DNA of 8,189 nt from an uncultured Oscillospiraceae bacterium (GTDB lineage Bacteria > Bacillota > Clostridia > UBA1212 > UBA1255). The notes beneath the pieces were generated by a model. It had not been told where the DNA came from, did not search any database, and saw only the letters and a program-made list of their open reading frames with translations. Position numbers and translations under genes: made by a program. Each line of letters begins with the position of its first letter. The first letter of the stretch is position 1. This document shows positions 1-6,236 of this stretch, in pieces. The stretch spans positions 1 through 8,189 of the forward strand of contig CABQCN010000043.1 of assembly GCA_902462635.1 (NCBI GenBank), written 5' to 3'.

Positions 1-1428
1 GCTGACGACAGGAACGAGAGCGAGTGTGATCAGCATAGAAGCCGCTCCGGCTCCCGTACCCGACATAAAGCCGAATATCATATTGCATACGACGAATCCA
101 ATCCCTACGGCAAAGCTGATCCACACGGCGGCGTTTGTCACCTTTTTCCAATATAAGCCATATAGGAACGGCGCCAGAAAAGCGCCTGCAAGCGCGCCCC
201 AGGAAATTGCCATTAGATTCGTAATCAGCGCGCCGGGATACAGCGCGAGGATCAGAGAAACGAGGATAAACAAAATACAGAACAGGCGCGTGAGAAACAT
301 CTGCTGCTTATCCCGCATGTCTTTTTTCAAAAAGCCTTTTACAAAATCCACCGTCAGCGTAGAAGCGGACGAAATCACGAGGGAAGAAAGCGTAGACATT
401 GACGCCGACAATACGAGTACGACGACAAGCCCCATCAGAATATCGGGAAGAACGCCGGCAAGCATCTGCGGCATGATTTCGTCGTAGGCGACGGAAGGTC
501 CGCCGCCTGCCCCGGCCGGAACGTACAACCTGCCGAATCCGCCGATAAAATAAGAACCGCCCGCCACGGTCAGCGCAAATACGGTCGATATGATGGCCCC
601 TTTATTGATAGATTTTTCACTGTCTATCGTATAGAATTTATGTACCATCTGCGGCAGCCCCCAGGAACCGAGACTCGTCAGAATCATCACGCCGAGAAGC
701 CCAAGCGGATCCGGTCCGAATAACGAGGTATAAGCGCCCTTCATGCCTTCTCCCGCGGTACCCGGCGCGGCCTCGATCGCAGAAAGAGACTTCACCGCTT
801 CGGTGAAACCGCCTTTTCCGTTTAAAACCGCAAATACGACCATCAGAATTCCGGCCAGCATAATGATTCCCTGAATGAAATTATTTGCCACCGTGGCCAT
901 GTATCCGCCGAGAACCACATAGATTCCGGTCAGCAGCGCCATCCCGATGATACAATACTTGAAATCGATCCCGAATGCTATGGAAAAAATTCCCGATAAG
1001 CCTTTATATACCGAAGCGGAATACGGGACTAAAAATATAAATATGATAAATGCGGCCGCCAGCTTGAGCGGTCTGCTCCGGTATCTTTTTGAAAAAAACT
1101 CCGGCATCGTCGCTGCGCCGAGATGATTCGTCATAACGCGCGTTCTGCGGCCCAGCACGGCCCAGGCCGCAAGACTGCCAAGCAGCGCGTTCGCAAGACC
1201 GATCCAGAAAGCCGATATGCCGAAATTCCATCCGAATTGGCCGGAGTATCCGATAAATACAACTGCTGAAAAATAAGACGTCCCATAAGAAAACGCGGTA
1301 AGCCAGGGTCCGACGCTCCGTCCCCCCAGTACGAAATCATCCATGCTTCTGACTTTTCTCTGGTAAAAAAAGCCAAGCAATAACGTCGCCGCAAAAAACA
1401 AGGCTACAAAAGCGATTTTAACTGCCAT
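1..1428 (-). CDS. Sodium:solute symporter (SSS family), C-terminal end cut by the window edge
   Basis: I read this frame by hand from an ATG at 1428-1426; it stays open for 476 codons to position 1 with no stop. The product is a multi-pass membrane protein of the sodium:solute symporter family (PutP/PanF/SGLT superfamily), which uses the sodium gradient to import a small solute. Motifs in order: DFVLGGRSVGPW (residues 31-42) after the first helix, a GGY element followed by NNFIQG (174-187) corresponding to the SSS signature region, SWGLPQ (255-260), and SASMSTLSS (341-349), where S345 and T346 align with the Na2-site Ser-Thr of PutP. Many hydrophobic helices follow. In PutP-type members the signature usually reads TDxxQ; here it is NNFIQ. 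Family members run near 500 residues, so little is missing. GGAGG lies 8 bases upstream of the ATG and the gene has its own promoter. The overall look is closest to proline or pantothenate carriers, but the substrate cannot be assigned from sequence alone. Confidence 0.9.
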   Translation of the reverse strand, partial: MAVKIAFVALFFAATLLLGFFYQRKVRSMDDFVLGGRSVGPWLTAFSYGTSYFSAVVFIGYSGQFGWNFGISAFWIGLANALLGSLAAWAVLGRRTRVMTNHLGAATMPEFFSKRYRSRPLKLAAAFIIFIFLVPYSASVYKGLSGIFSIAFGIDFKYCIIGMALLTGIYVVLGGYMATVANNFIQGIIMLAGILMVVFAVLNGKGGFTEAVKSLSAIEAAPGTAGEGMKGAYTSLFGPDPLGLLGVMILTSLGSWGLPQMVHKFYTIDSEKSINKGAIISTVFALTVAGGSYFIGGFGRLYVPAGAGGGPSVAYDEIMPQMLAGVLPDILMGLVVVLVLSASMSTLSSLVISSASTLTVDFVKGFLKKDMRDKQQMFLTRLFCILFILVSLILALYPGALITNLMAISWGALAGAFLAPFLYGLYWKKVTNAAVWISFAVGIGFVVCNMIFGFMSGTGAGAASMLITLALVPVVS

Positions 1429-1436
1429 ACTTCCAT

Positions 1437-1441
1437 CCTCC
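1437..1441 (-). promoter_or_regulatory. Ribosome binding site of the symporter gene
   Basis: GGAGG on the minus strand with 8 bases to the ATG at 1428. Another ATG at 1436 overlaps the region but is out of frame with the symporter, so this site fixes the start at 1428. Confidence 0.8.
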
Positions 1442-1461
1442 GAAACAAAAATCATGGTCTG

Positions 1462-1483
1462 CGCGGCTTTGGGGTCCGCCGCG
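1462..1483 (-). other. GC-rich hairpin in the symporter leader
   Basis: On the minus strand CGCGGC (1483-1478) pairs with GCCGCG (1467-1462) around a 10-base loop. It lies in the untranslated leader between the promoter and the Shine-Dalgarno sequence, about 20 bases before the latter. No run of T follows directly, so it is a poor intrinsic terminator. I see no T-box or known riboswitch motif. It may affect translation or mRNA stability, or have no function. Confidence 0.4.
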
Positions 1484-1528
1484 TTCCTGCCATCCTGCAG
1501 CGCACGCTTCAAAAATGCATGCTTTTGT

Positions 1529-1558
1529 ATTCTACCGTTATTTTATAGAGAATGTCAA
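1529..1558 (-). promoter_or_regulatory. Sigma-A-like promoter of the symporter gene
   Basis: A perfect -35 box TTGACA (1558-1553) is followed by 18 bases and the -10 box TAGAAT (1534-1529). The expected transcription start is near 1522, giving a leader of about 95 bases before the ATG at 1428. An imperfect palindrome built on GCATGC (1517-1522), flanked by A and T runs, sits on the expected start and could be an operator. The promoter lies in the 160-base gap after the lipoprotein gene, so the symporter can be expressed separately from its neighbour. Confidence 0.7.
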
Positions 1559-1588
1559 CAAATATTTTTACAAAGAAATGCAGAACTG

Positions 1589-2995
1589 TTAATATTTTGA
1601 CGCCAGCTCCACGACGGAATGATACCATGTTTCAAAAGCGCTGTCGGTATCCACGCGCCCAACGGCGGCAGAATAGGAAGCGCCCGCTTCACATAGAGAA
1701 GAAACCTCCGCGCGGCCGCGCCGCGCCGCATCAACGAGAGAGGCCGTAAGTTCCTCGCAGAAAGAATCATAGCCGATAAACCCGGTAGGCGCATATGTCG
1801 CGCCTTCCCGCGCCTGATCGATGGATACGCTCAGCATGTTATACTGGATATTATCAAATAAAGAAAGCTTATTCAGATAATCTTTTGTTACGGCTTCAGA
1901 ATAAGACTCTTTATAGGAGGAAATTTCGCAGTTTTCCGCACTGAACTGAATGATGCTCTCATTGCTGCAAAACCAATGCAGAAAGGAATAACATTCCTGA
2001 TTGATCTTATCCCCATGATTAAAAACCGCCACGCCGGATCCTTTTTGCGGCGCAATGATCCGTGAGGTATTGACCGAGGGATACGGCATCGCGGACAAAA
2101 GCAGGGCACTCATGCCACCCATATGATTTTGGAATTGCTTCGGAAAATACGAGCTGTCACGCGGAATGCCGGCATAGCCCATGATGTCCCCCGCCGCAAG
2201 CGCGTTCTGGATATCATCCGTCTGTAAAATATATCCCCGAACCACTCCGCTGTAATAAAAATCCCAGATTGCGCGAAGCGTCTCTTTATTCGTATTGATT
2301 TTAATTTCTTTGTTTCCCGCCTGAATAATCGCGGGCAGCTGCTGCGCGGAATACGTAAAAATATAATCCTGTACGGACTCCAGCGCGAACAGCGCCTTCC
2401 CCCCGGACCAATCGTAATATTGCCGCGCAAGGTCCATGATTCCCTTCCAGGTCGACCATTGCGCAGTATCGGCATTATTGTCGCTGTAGAAGTATCTCCA
2501 TAGCGAATCATTGACGAGCGTTATGTCAGATACCTTTGTGATCGGGAAAATATAAGTTTCCGCTTTCCCGGTAAATCTGCCTTCATTTAAAAAATCCGGA
2601 AAGTAGCCGGAAAGCGCTTCTCCGGTCAGATAGGATTCCGCGCTTACAATCAGGCTTCTGCACATTGCTTCGTAAGCAATCTCATTAGAGATGACGGATA
2701 TTTCCGGATAATCAGAATCTTCACTTTGTTTAAAAGACGCCAAAAAATATGCCGCAATCTCATCCGTACCCTTATATACAGGAACGATTCGGACTCCGCG
2801 GTTTTTCCCCAGCGTGGAATTATACGTTTCCGCGAGCATTTTAAATACGGCTTCCTGCTTTCCCGTATAGTTATGCCAAAAGCGGATTTCACTCGGCTCC
2901 CGCTCCGCATTCCTGTCACACGCGGTTTGCAGAAGCAGGCAGAATCCCAGCAAATAACAGAGTATTATTGAAATGAAGCGTTTTCCCTTTATCAA
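1589..2995 (-). CDS. Family-1 extracellular solute-binding lipoprotein (TTG start)
   Basis: A 468-residue secreted protein resembling family-1 (MalE/UgpB-like) ABC transporter binding proteins, which capture sugars or related solutes at the cell surface. The mature N-terminus shows the usual first strand and helix, IRFWHNYTGKQEAVFKMLAE (37-56), and later segments such as KALFALESVQDYIF (200-213) fit the family. I place the start at a TTG because GAGGGG lies 6 bases ahead and the product then opens with a compact lipoprotein signal: a basic start (KGKR), a hydrophobic stretch, and LQTAC with lipidated Cys26. Gln at -3 of this lipobox is atypical. An upstream in-frame ATG at 3148 would add 51 residues but lies inside a hairpin and has no clear ribosome site. 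The mature part carries six further cysteines (112, 335, 343, 356, 413, 435), many for an exported binding protein. No permease or ATPase gene is visible, so partner and ligand are unknown. Confidence 0.8.
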   Translation of the reverse strand: MIKGKRFISIILCYLLGFCLLLQTACDRNAEREPSEIRFWHNYTGKQEAVFKMLAETYNSTLGKNRGVRIVPVYKGTDEIAAYFLASFKQSEDSDYPEISVISNEIAYEAMCRSLIVSAESYLTGEALSGYFPDFLNEGRFTGKAETYIFPITKVSDITLVNDSLWRYFYSDNNADTAQWSTWKGIMDLARQYYDWSGGKALFALESVQDYIFTYSAQQLPAIIQAGNKEIKINTNKETLRAIWDFYYSGVVRGYILQTDDIQNALAAGDIMGYAGIPRDSSYFPKQFQNHMGGMSALLLSAMPYPSVNTSRIIAPQKGSGVAVFNHGDKINQECYSFLHWFCSNESIIQFSAENCEISSYKESYSEAVTKDYLNKLSLFDNIQYNMLSVSIDQAREGATYAPTGFIGYDSFCEELTASLVDAARRGRAEVSSLCEAGASYSAAVGRVDTDSAFETWYHSVVELASKY

Positions 2996-3001
2996 ACTTA
3001 T

Positions 3002-3007
3002 CCCCTC
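3002..3007 (-). promoter_or_regulatory. Ribosome binding site that fixes the TTG start of the lipoprotein
   Basis: GAGGGG on the minus strand, 6 bases before the TTG at 2995-2993. No comparable site precedes the other in-frame start codon further upstream, so this is the main reason to begin the lipoprotein at TTG. Confidence 0.7.
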
Positions 3008-3051
3008 AACGAAATTTCTGACAAAACGGGTTATCAAGAATTTAAATACAA

Positions 3052-3065
3052 TCCAGTTTACTGGA
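3052..3065. promoter_or_regulatory. Perfect inverted repeat, candidate operator upstream of the lipoprotein gene
   Basis: TCCAGT and ACTGGA form 6-bp perfect arms around TT, about 57 bases upstream of the lipoprotein start codon. Its size and place suit a dimeric repressor such as a GntR- or LacI-type protein, but I cannot assign a regulator, and a 6-bp arm can arise by chance. Confidence 0.35.
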
Positions 3066-3118
3066 ATAAGTGTAAAAAAAAAATTTGTATTATGCTTGCA
3101 CAGAAAATAAACAATAAT

Positions 3119-3159
3119 GGCAGAATATATTAATTTTACGTAAATCAATACATTCTGCC
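3119..3159 (-). terminator. Long hairpin after spoVS, probable terminator
   Basis: Two 18-base arms (3159-3142 and 3136-3119) pair fully on the minus strand, with two G-U wobbles, around a 5-base loop. The base of the stem is GGCAGAA/TTCTGCC and the rest is AT-rich. It starts 38 bases after the spoVS stop, and a T-rich stretch (ATTATTGTTTATTTTC) follows, so it probably ends transcription of the rny-ymdB-spoVS block. The tail is not a clean T run, and the inverted repeat could instead be a protein-binding site or a small-element remnant. Confidence 0.55.
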
Positions 3160-3197
3160 AAACTCATTCACTATATTTGATTTTATTTGAACATCGA

Positions 3198-3476
3198 TCA
3201 GATTGCGTATCCCAGATCAATGCTTTCTACGACGAACCGAAGTGCAGTCCGTTCCATTCCGTTGATATATACATCAGAAAAAGCGGGGATACACACAATG
3301 TCTTTCCCTGAAATTGCAAGATATCCTCTTGCGATTGCGATCGCTTTCATCGTCTGGTTTACGGCGCCGGCGCCGATGGCCTGAAGCTCCGCTCCCCCTT
3401 CCTCTTTGATAACCGAAGCCAGCGCAGATGCTACCGATGTGGGATTTGATTTCGATGAAACTTTTAATACGTCCAT
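3198..3476 (-). CDS. spoVS: Stage V sporulation protein S (SpoVS)
   Basis: A 92-residue protein that closely matches SpoVS (86 residues in Bacillus subtilis). Recognisable blocks are LKVSSKSNPTSVASALA (4-20), LQAIGAGAVNQTMKAIAIAR (31-50) and IVCIPAFSDV (60-69), followed by the ERTAL segment near 75-79. SpoVS is a small cytoplasmic Alba-like protein; loss in B. subtilis blocks spore coat and cortex completion at stage V. AGGAGG lies 8 bases before the ATG. The gene follows ymdB as in B. subtilis, but after a 165-base AT-rich gap, so it may have its own promoter. In B. subtilis spoVS uses sigma-H; I found no convincing sigma-H or sigma-A boxes here. TAAAAT near 3511-3516 could be a -10 but has only a poor -35 match. 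The family also occurs in non-sporulating bacteria, so it does not prove sporulation. Confidence 0.95.
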   Translation of the reverse strand: MDVLKVSSKSNPTSVASALASVIKEEGGAELQAIGAGAVNQTMKAIAIARGYLAISGKDIVCIPAFSDVYINGMERTALRFVVESIDLGYAI

Positions 3477-3484
3477 TTTTAATG

Positions 3485-3490
3485 CCTCCT
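3485..3490 (-). promoter_or_regulatory. Ribosome binding site of spoVS
   Basis: A consensus AGGAGG on the minus strand, 8 bases before the ATG at 3476. It is among the strongest sites in the window and fits high expression of this small protein. Confidence 0.85.
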
Positions 3491-3575
3491 GAAATAATGT
3501 TTTGTAGGAAGTATTTTACCGTTTCAACAGGCAAAAATCCATTATTTCCCGCTCTGGAAACCGCTGGAAATCAAG

Positions 3576-3595
3576 ATTTTTATGATCATAAAAAT
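3576..3595. repeat. Perfect 20-bp palindrome between ymdB and spoVS
   Basis: ATTTTTATGA followed by its exact reverse complement, centred between 3585 and 3586, about 100 bases upstream of the spoVS start. It has no loop and almost no G or C, so as an RNA hairpin it would be weak. As DNA it is a symmetrical site that a dimeric regulator could bind. No known operator is recognised. Confidence 0.5.
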
Positions 3596-3620
3596 AATAT
3601 TAAAAACAAAATTTTTTCAT

Positions 3621-3636
3621 CGCCCCGGCAGGAACG
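3621..3636 (-). terminator. Weak hairpin after ymdB, possible terminator
   Basis: Just past the ymdB stop, CGTTCC and GGGGCG can form a 6-bp stem with two G-U pairs around a UGCC loop on the minus strand. A T-rich stretch (TTTTGTTTTT) follows only after an A run, which is not ideal. It may cause partial termination before spoVS; confidence is low. Confidence 0.25.
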
Positions 3637-3641
3637 CCCGA

Positions 3642-4439
3642 TTATTTCCCGTCCGGCGCGTCCGGGATGGACAGCCGTTTGATTTCCAGCGCCTTTCCTG
3701 TAGCGGCGTCAGCTTTTATGAGGACGGCATGCAATCTGCCGTTTCCCTCCGCCGGTTTGAATTTCTGCGGCACGCATCTTATGAATTTGTTTAACACCCC
3801 GTTTTTATCCATACCGATGATGCTGTCGTGGGGACCCGTCATTCCGACATCCGTAATAAAGGCGGTTCCGCCCGGCAGTATTCTTTCATCCGCAGTCTGC
3901 ACATGCGTGTGCGTGCCGACGACAGCGGTAACGAGGCCGTCTAAGTAATATGCCATCGCCGCTTTTTCTGCGGTGGCTTCCGCATGGAAATCCAGCAAGA
4001 TTACGGAGGTCTGTTCCCGCAGCCGCTGCACTTCGTCAGACGCCGTTTCGAAAGGATTATCGCAGGGATCCATATAAACGCGCCCCTGTAAATTTATGAC
4101 GCCTACCGCGAATCCGCCGGTTTCCAATACGGCAGAACCCCTGCCCGGAAGCGACGCGGCAAAATTTGCAGGCCGAACGATCGGATAATCATCGGCATAT
4201 TGATAAATATCATTATGGTTCCATGTATGGTTGCCCATCGTGATATAATCTGCGCCCGCAAGGTAAATTTCGTCTGCGGCGTGCAGGGAAAGTCCCCTGC
4301 CGTGCGATGCATTTTCACCGTTCACGATGCATACGTCGACACGCAGTTCCCGTTTGAGTCCAGGAAGCAGGTTCCGCAGTACGGCGCGCCCCGTACTGCC
4401 AAATACATCCCCTACAAATAAAATCGTTACGGTATCCAT
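3642..4439 (-). CDS. ymdB: YmdB-type metallophosphoesterase (TIGR00282 family)
   Basis: A 265-residue protein that matches Bacillus subtilis YmdB along its whole length. The family are dinuclear-metal phosphodiesterases with activity on 2',3'- and 3',5'-cyclic nucleotides; in B. subtilis YmdB acts in the cytoplasm and influences biofilm and motility decisions. The metal and catalytic set is intact: D11 in FVGDVFG, E42 and N43 in VNGENASHG, N70 and H71 in MGNHTW, H152 in DFHAEAT, and H177 and H179 in GTHTHVQT. H71 corresponds to catalytic H68 of B. subtilis. VRPANF (88-93), INLQGR (115-120) and ITDVGMTGPHDSIIGMD (195-211) are further family signatures. GGAGG sits 7 bases before the ATG. The gene follows rny, its usual neighbour, after 68 bases that hold a strong hairpin, so expression probably depends on partial read-through from the rny promoter. 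I see no promoter between the two. Confidence 0.96.
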   Translation of the reverse strand: MDTVTILFVGDVFGSTGRAVLRNLLPGLKRELRVDVCIVNGENASHGRGLSLHAADEIYLAGADYITMGNHTWNHNDIYQYADDYPIVRPANFAASLPGRGSAVLETGGFAVGVINLQGRVYMDPCDNPFETASDEVQRLREQTSVILLDFHAEATAEKAAMAYYLDGLVTAVVGTHTHVQTADERILPGGTAFITDVGMTGPHDSIIGMDKNGVLNKFIRCVPQKFKPAEGNGRLHAVLIKADAATGKALEIKRLSIPDAPDGK

Positions 4440-4446
4440 TCAATTT

Positions 4447-4451
4447 CCTCC
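4447..4451 (-). promoter_or_regulatory. Ribosome binding site of ymdB
   Basis: GGAGG on the minus strand, 7 bases before the ATG at 4439. It lies only about 15 bases after the foot of the rny-ymdB hairpin, so the hairpin could also influence access of ribosomes to ymdB. Confidence 0.8.
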
Positions 4452-4465
4452 GGAACATAAGAAAG

Positions 4466-4493
4466 GACTCCATGAAGCGTACTTCATGGAGCC
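4466..4493 (-). terminator. Intra-operon hairpin between rny and ymdB (terminator or attenuator)
   Basis: On the minus strand GGCTCCATGAAG (4493-4482) pairs with CTTCATGGAGTC (4477-4466): 12 bp with one G-U, around a TACG loop. An A-rich stretch lies ahead of it and CTTTCTTATGTT follows. It starts 14 bases after the rny stop. The shape is that of an intrinsic terminator with a moderate T tail, so it probably ends part of the rny transcripts and lowers ymdB expression. It could also stabilise the 3' end of the rny mRNA. Confidence 0.65.
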
Positions 4494-4507
4494 TCAATAG
4501 TTTTTCG

Positions 4508-6097
4508 TTATTTCGCGTAATCTACGGTTCGCGTTTCCCGGATCATCGTCACTTTGATTTGTCCCGGGTAATCCATCTCGTCCTCGATCTTCTTTACGAT
4601 TTCCCGCGCCTTCAATACCATGTCGTCATCCGATATGTTATCCGGCTTCACCATGATCCGGACTTCCCGTCCCGCTTGGATCGCATAAGTCTTCTCGACT
4701 CCCTCAAAAGAATTTGCAATCTCTTCGAGTTTTTCGAGCCGTTTGATGTAAGATTCCAGCGTTTCGCGCCTTGCGCCCGGCCTTGCCGCAGAAATCGAAT
4801 CCGCCGCCTGTACCAGCACCGCGATAATCGATTCCGGCTCCACATCTCCGTGATGGGCCATGATCGAATTGATGACCACCGGCGATTCTTTATATTTTCT
4901 GGCGATATCCGCGCCGATCTCGATATGGGATCCTTCCATTTCGAAGTCGACTGCTTTGCCGATATCATGGACCAATCCCGCTCTCTTGGCAAGCGCCACA
5001 TCCACGCCGAGTTCCGACGCCATGATTCCTGCCAGACGCGATACCTCGATAGAATGGATCAGAACGCTCTGCCCATAACTCGTTCTGTATTTCAAACGGC
5101 CAAGGAGCCGTACGATCTCGGGATGCAGTCCGTAAACACCGGTTTCGTACGTCGCATTCTCGCCTTCCTGCTTGATCACATGATCGACTTCTTTTTTCGC
5201 TTTCTCGACCATTTCTTCTATTCTGGCCGGATGGATCCGTCCGTCAATGATCAGCTTCTCGAGTGCGATTCTCGCGACTTCGCGTCTGATCGGATCATAC
5301 CCGGACAAAATAACGGATTCCGGCGTATCGTCTATAATCAGGTCGATTCCCGTTAACGTTTCCAATGTACGAATGTTTCTGCCTTCCCGTCCGATGATCC
5401 TGCCTTTCATATCATCATTCGGCAGTGCCACCACGGAAATCGTAGCTTCCGAAACATAATCCGCCGCGCATTTCTGTATGGCGGTCGCGATGATCTCGCG
5501 TGCTTTCTCTCTCGACTCATCTTTGAGTTTCGTTTCGTAATCCTTGATCAGCATGACCGTTTCATGCTGGATCTCATTTTCCACATTTGCAAGAAGCAGT
5601 GTCTTTGCTTCTTCTTTTGTCAAACTAGCGATTTTCTCGAGTTCTGCCGTTTGTTTTTCATACGTTTCCTTTACGGCTTCCTCATATTTGACGACCTCCG
5701 CCATTCTGGCTGCGGCTTGCTGTTCTTTTTGTTCCAACAATTCCTGCTTTTTATCGAGGCTGTCTTCCTTCTGTATCAATCTTCTTTCATTGCGCTGAAT
5801 TTCATTGCGCCTGTCCTTAATTTCCCGTTCCAGTTCAATTCTGCTTTTGTGTATTTCTTCTTTAGCCAGAAGCAAGCATTCCCGTTTTTTGTTTTCGCCG
5901 TCTTTCACGGCTTCGCTCACGATTCTCTTGCCTTCCGCTTCCGCGCTTCCGAATACCGCCTCTGCTTCTGATTTTCTGGTATCGTAACCTTTTTTGAAAG
6001 ATTTCTTTCCAGAAAAATACCAGCACAGGCCACAACCAACTGCTGCTATCGAAATTAAGGGGATTATTATTGCTAAAAGCTGTCCAATACTAATCAT
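4508..6097 (-). CDS. rny: Ribonuclease Y, membrane-anchored endoribonuclease
   Basis: A 529-residue protein (520 in Bacillus subtilis) with the complete RNase Y layout. Residues 1-28 form one N-terminal membrane helix. Residues 31 to about 210 are a highly charged coiled coil rich in Lys, Glu and Arg. The KH RNA-binding domain carries [10 protein letters not shown] (232-241). The HD domain holds H348, the H377-D378 pair in LVHDIGKA, H415-H416 and D433 as metal ligands. RNase Y starts mRNA decay by endonucleolytic cuts at the inner membrane and is a proposed core of the Gram-positive degradosome. I chose the ATG at 6097: GGGGAGGTG sits 6 bases ahead of it, whereas the in-frame GTG at 6106 overlaps that Shine-Dalgarno sequence and would only add MFI. 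The gene has its own promoter and ymdB follows. All key residues are intact and nothing suggests a pseudogene. Confidence 0.98.
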   Translation of the reverse strand: MISIGQLLAIIIPLISIAAVGCGLCWYFSGKKSFKKGYDTRKSEAEAVFGSAEAEGKRIVSEAVKDGENKKRECLLLAKEEIHKSRIELEREIKDRRNEIQRNERRLIQKEDSLDKKQELLEQKEQQAAARMAEVVKYEEAVKETYEKQTAELEKIASLTKEEAKTLLLANVENEIQHETVMLIKDYETKLKDESREKAREIIATAIQKCAADYVSEATISVVALPNDDMKGRIIGREGRNIRTLETLTGIDLIIDDTPESVILSGYDPIRREVARIALEKLIIDGRIHPARIEEMVEKAKKEVDHVIKQEGENATYETGVYGLHPEIVRLLGRLKYRTSYGQSVLIHSIEVSRLAGIMASELGVDVALAKRAGLVHDIGKAVDFEMEGSHIEIGADIARKYKESPVVINSIMAHHGDVEPESIIAVLVQAADSISAARPGARRETLESYIKRLEKLEEIANSFEGVEKTYAIQAGREVRIMVKPDNISDDDMVLKAREIVKKIEDEMDYPGQIKVTMIRETRTVDYAK

Positions 6098-6103
6098 AAT
6101 GAA

Positions 6104-6112
6104 CACCTCCCC
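6104..6112 (-). promoter_or_regulatory. Ribosome binding site of rny
   Basis: GGGGAGGTG on the minus strand, 6 bases before the ATG at 6097. It contains the in-frame GTG at 6106-6104, which argues against that codon being the start. Confidence 0.85.
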
Positions 6113-6188
6113 TTTCCTAAAATTTAGTTATCAAAGTACGACATTTATATCATCAACAAAAAATGCGTATACTTTTTATACAAGACAT

Positions 6189-6218
6189 ATTTTACAATAG
6201 CCTGCCTTTCTGTGTCAA
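6189..6218 (-). promoter_or_regulatory. Sigma-A-like promoter of rny
   Basis: TTGACA (6218-6213), an 18-base spacer and TAAAAT (6194-6189). The -35 is a perfect consensus and begins 18 bases after the ftsK stop codon. Transcription should start near 6182, leaving a leader of about 85 AT-rich bases before the rny ATG. I see no convincing terminator between ftsK and this promoter, so transcripts from upstream may also read into rny. Confidence 0.75.
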
Positions 6219-6236
6219 GTGTTTTTTGCCCGCGGC

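Noticed and set aside
26..487. A 153-codon plus-strand open frame at the left end
   Set aside because: It is antisense to the symporter, whose minus-strand frame gives clear transporter motifs through this region.
3084..3096. Sporulation sigma-G-like -10 (GCATAATA) upstream of the lipoprotein
   Set aside because: No matching -35 element lies at the expected distance, and such AT-rich octamers are common.
2996..3148. N-terminal extension of the lipoprotein to an ATG at 3148
   Set aside because: The extra 51 codons start inside the post-spoVS hairpin, lack a good ribosome site and would bury the lipoprotein signal behind another hydrophobic stretch.
3491..3641. Sigma-H promoter for spoVS
   Set aside because: A GGATTT element resembles a sigma-H -35, but the only GAA-type element downstream is about 6 bases away instead of 11-12, and its sequence is a poor match.
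4472..5356. A 294-codon open frame on the plus strand
   Set aside because: It lies entirely antisense to rny, its translation is rich in Arg, His and Phe with no recognisable domain, and it comes from the strong codon bias of the real gene.
6098..6106. GTG start for rny at 6106
   Set aside because: The GTG is part of the Shine-Dalgarno sequence that serves the ATG at 6097.
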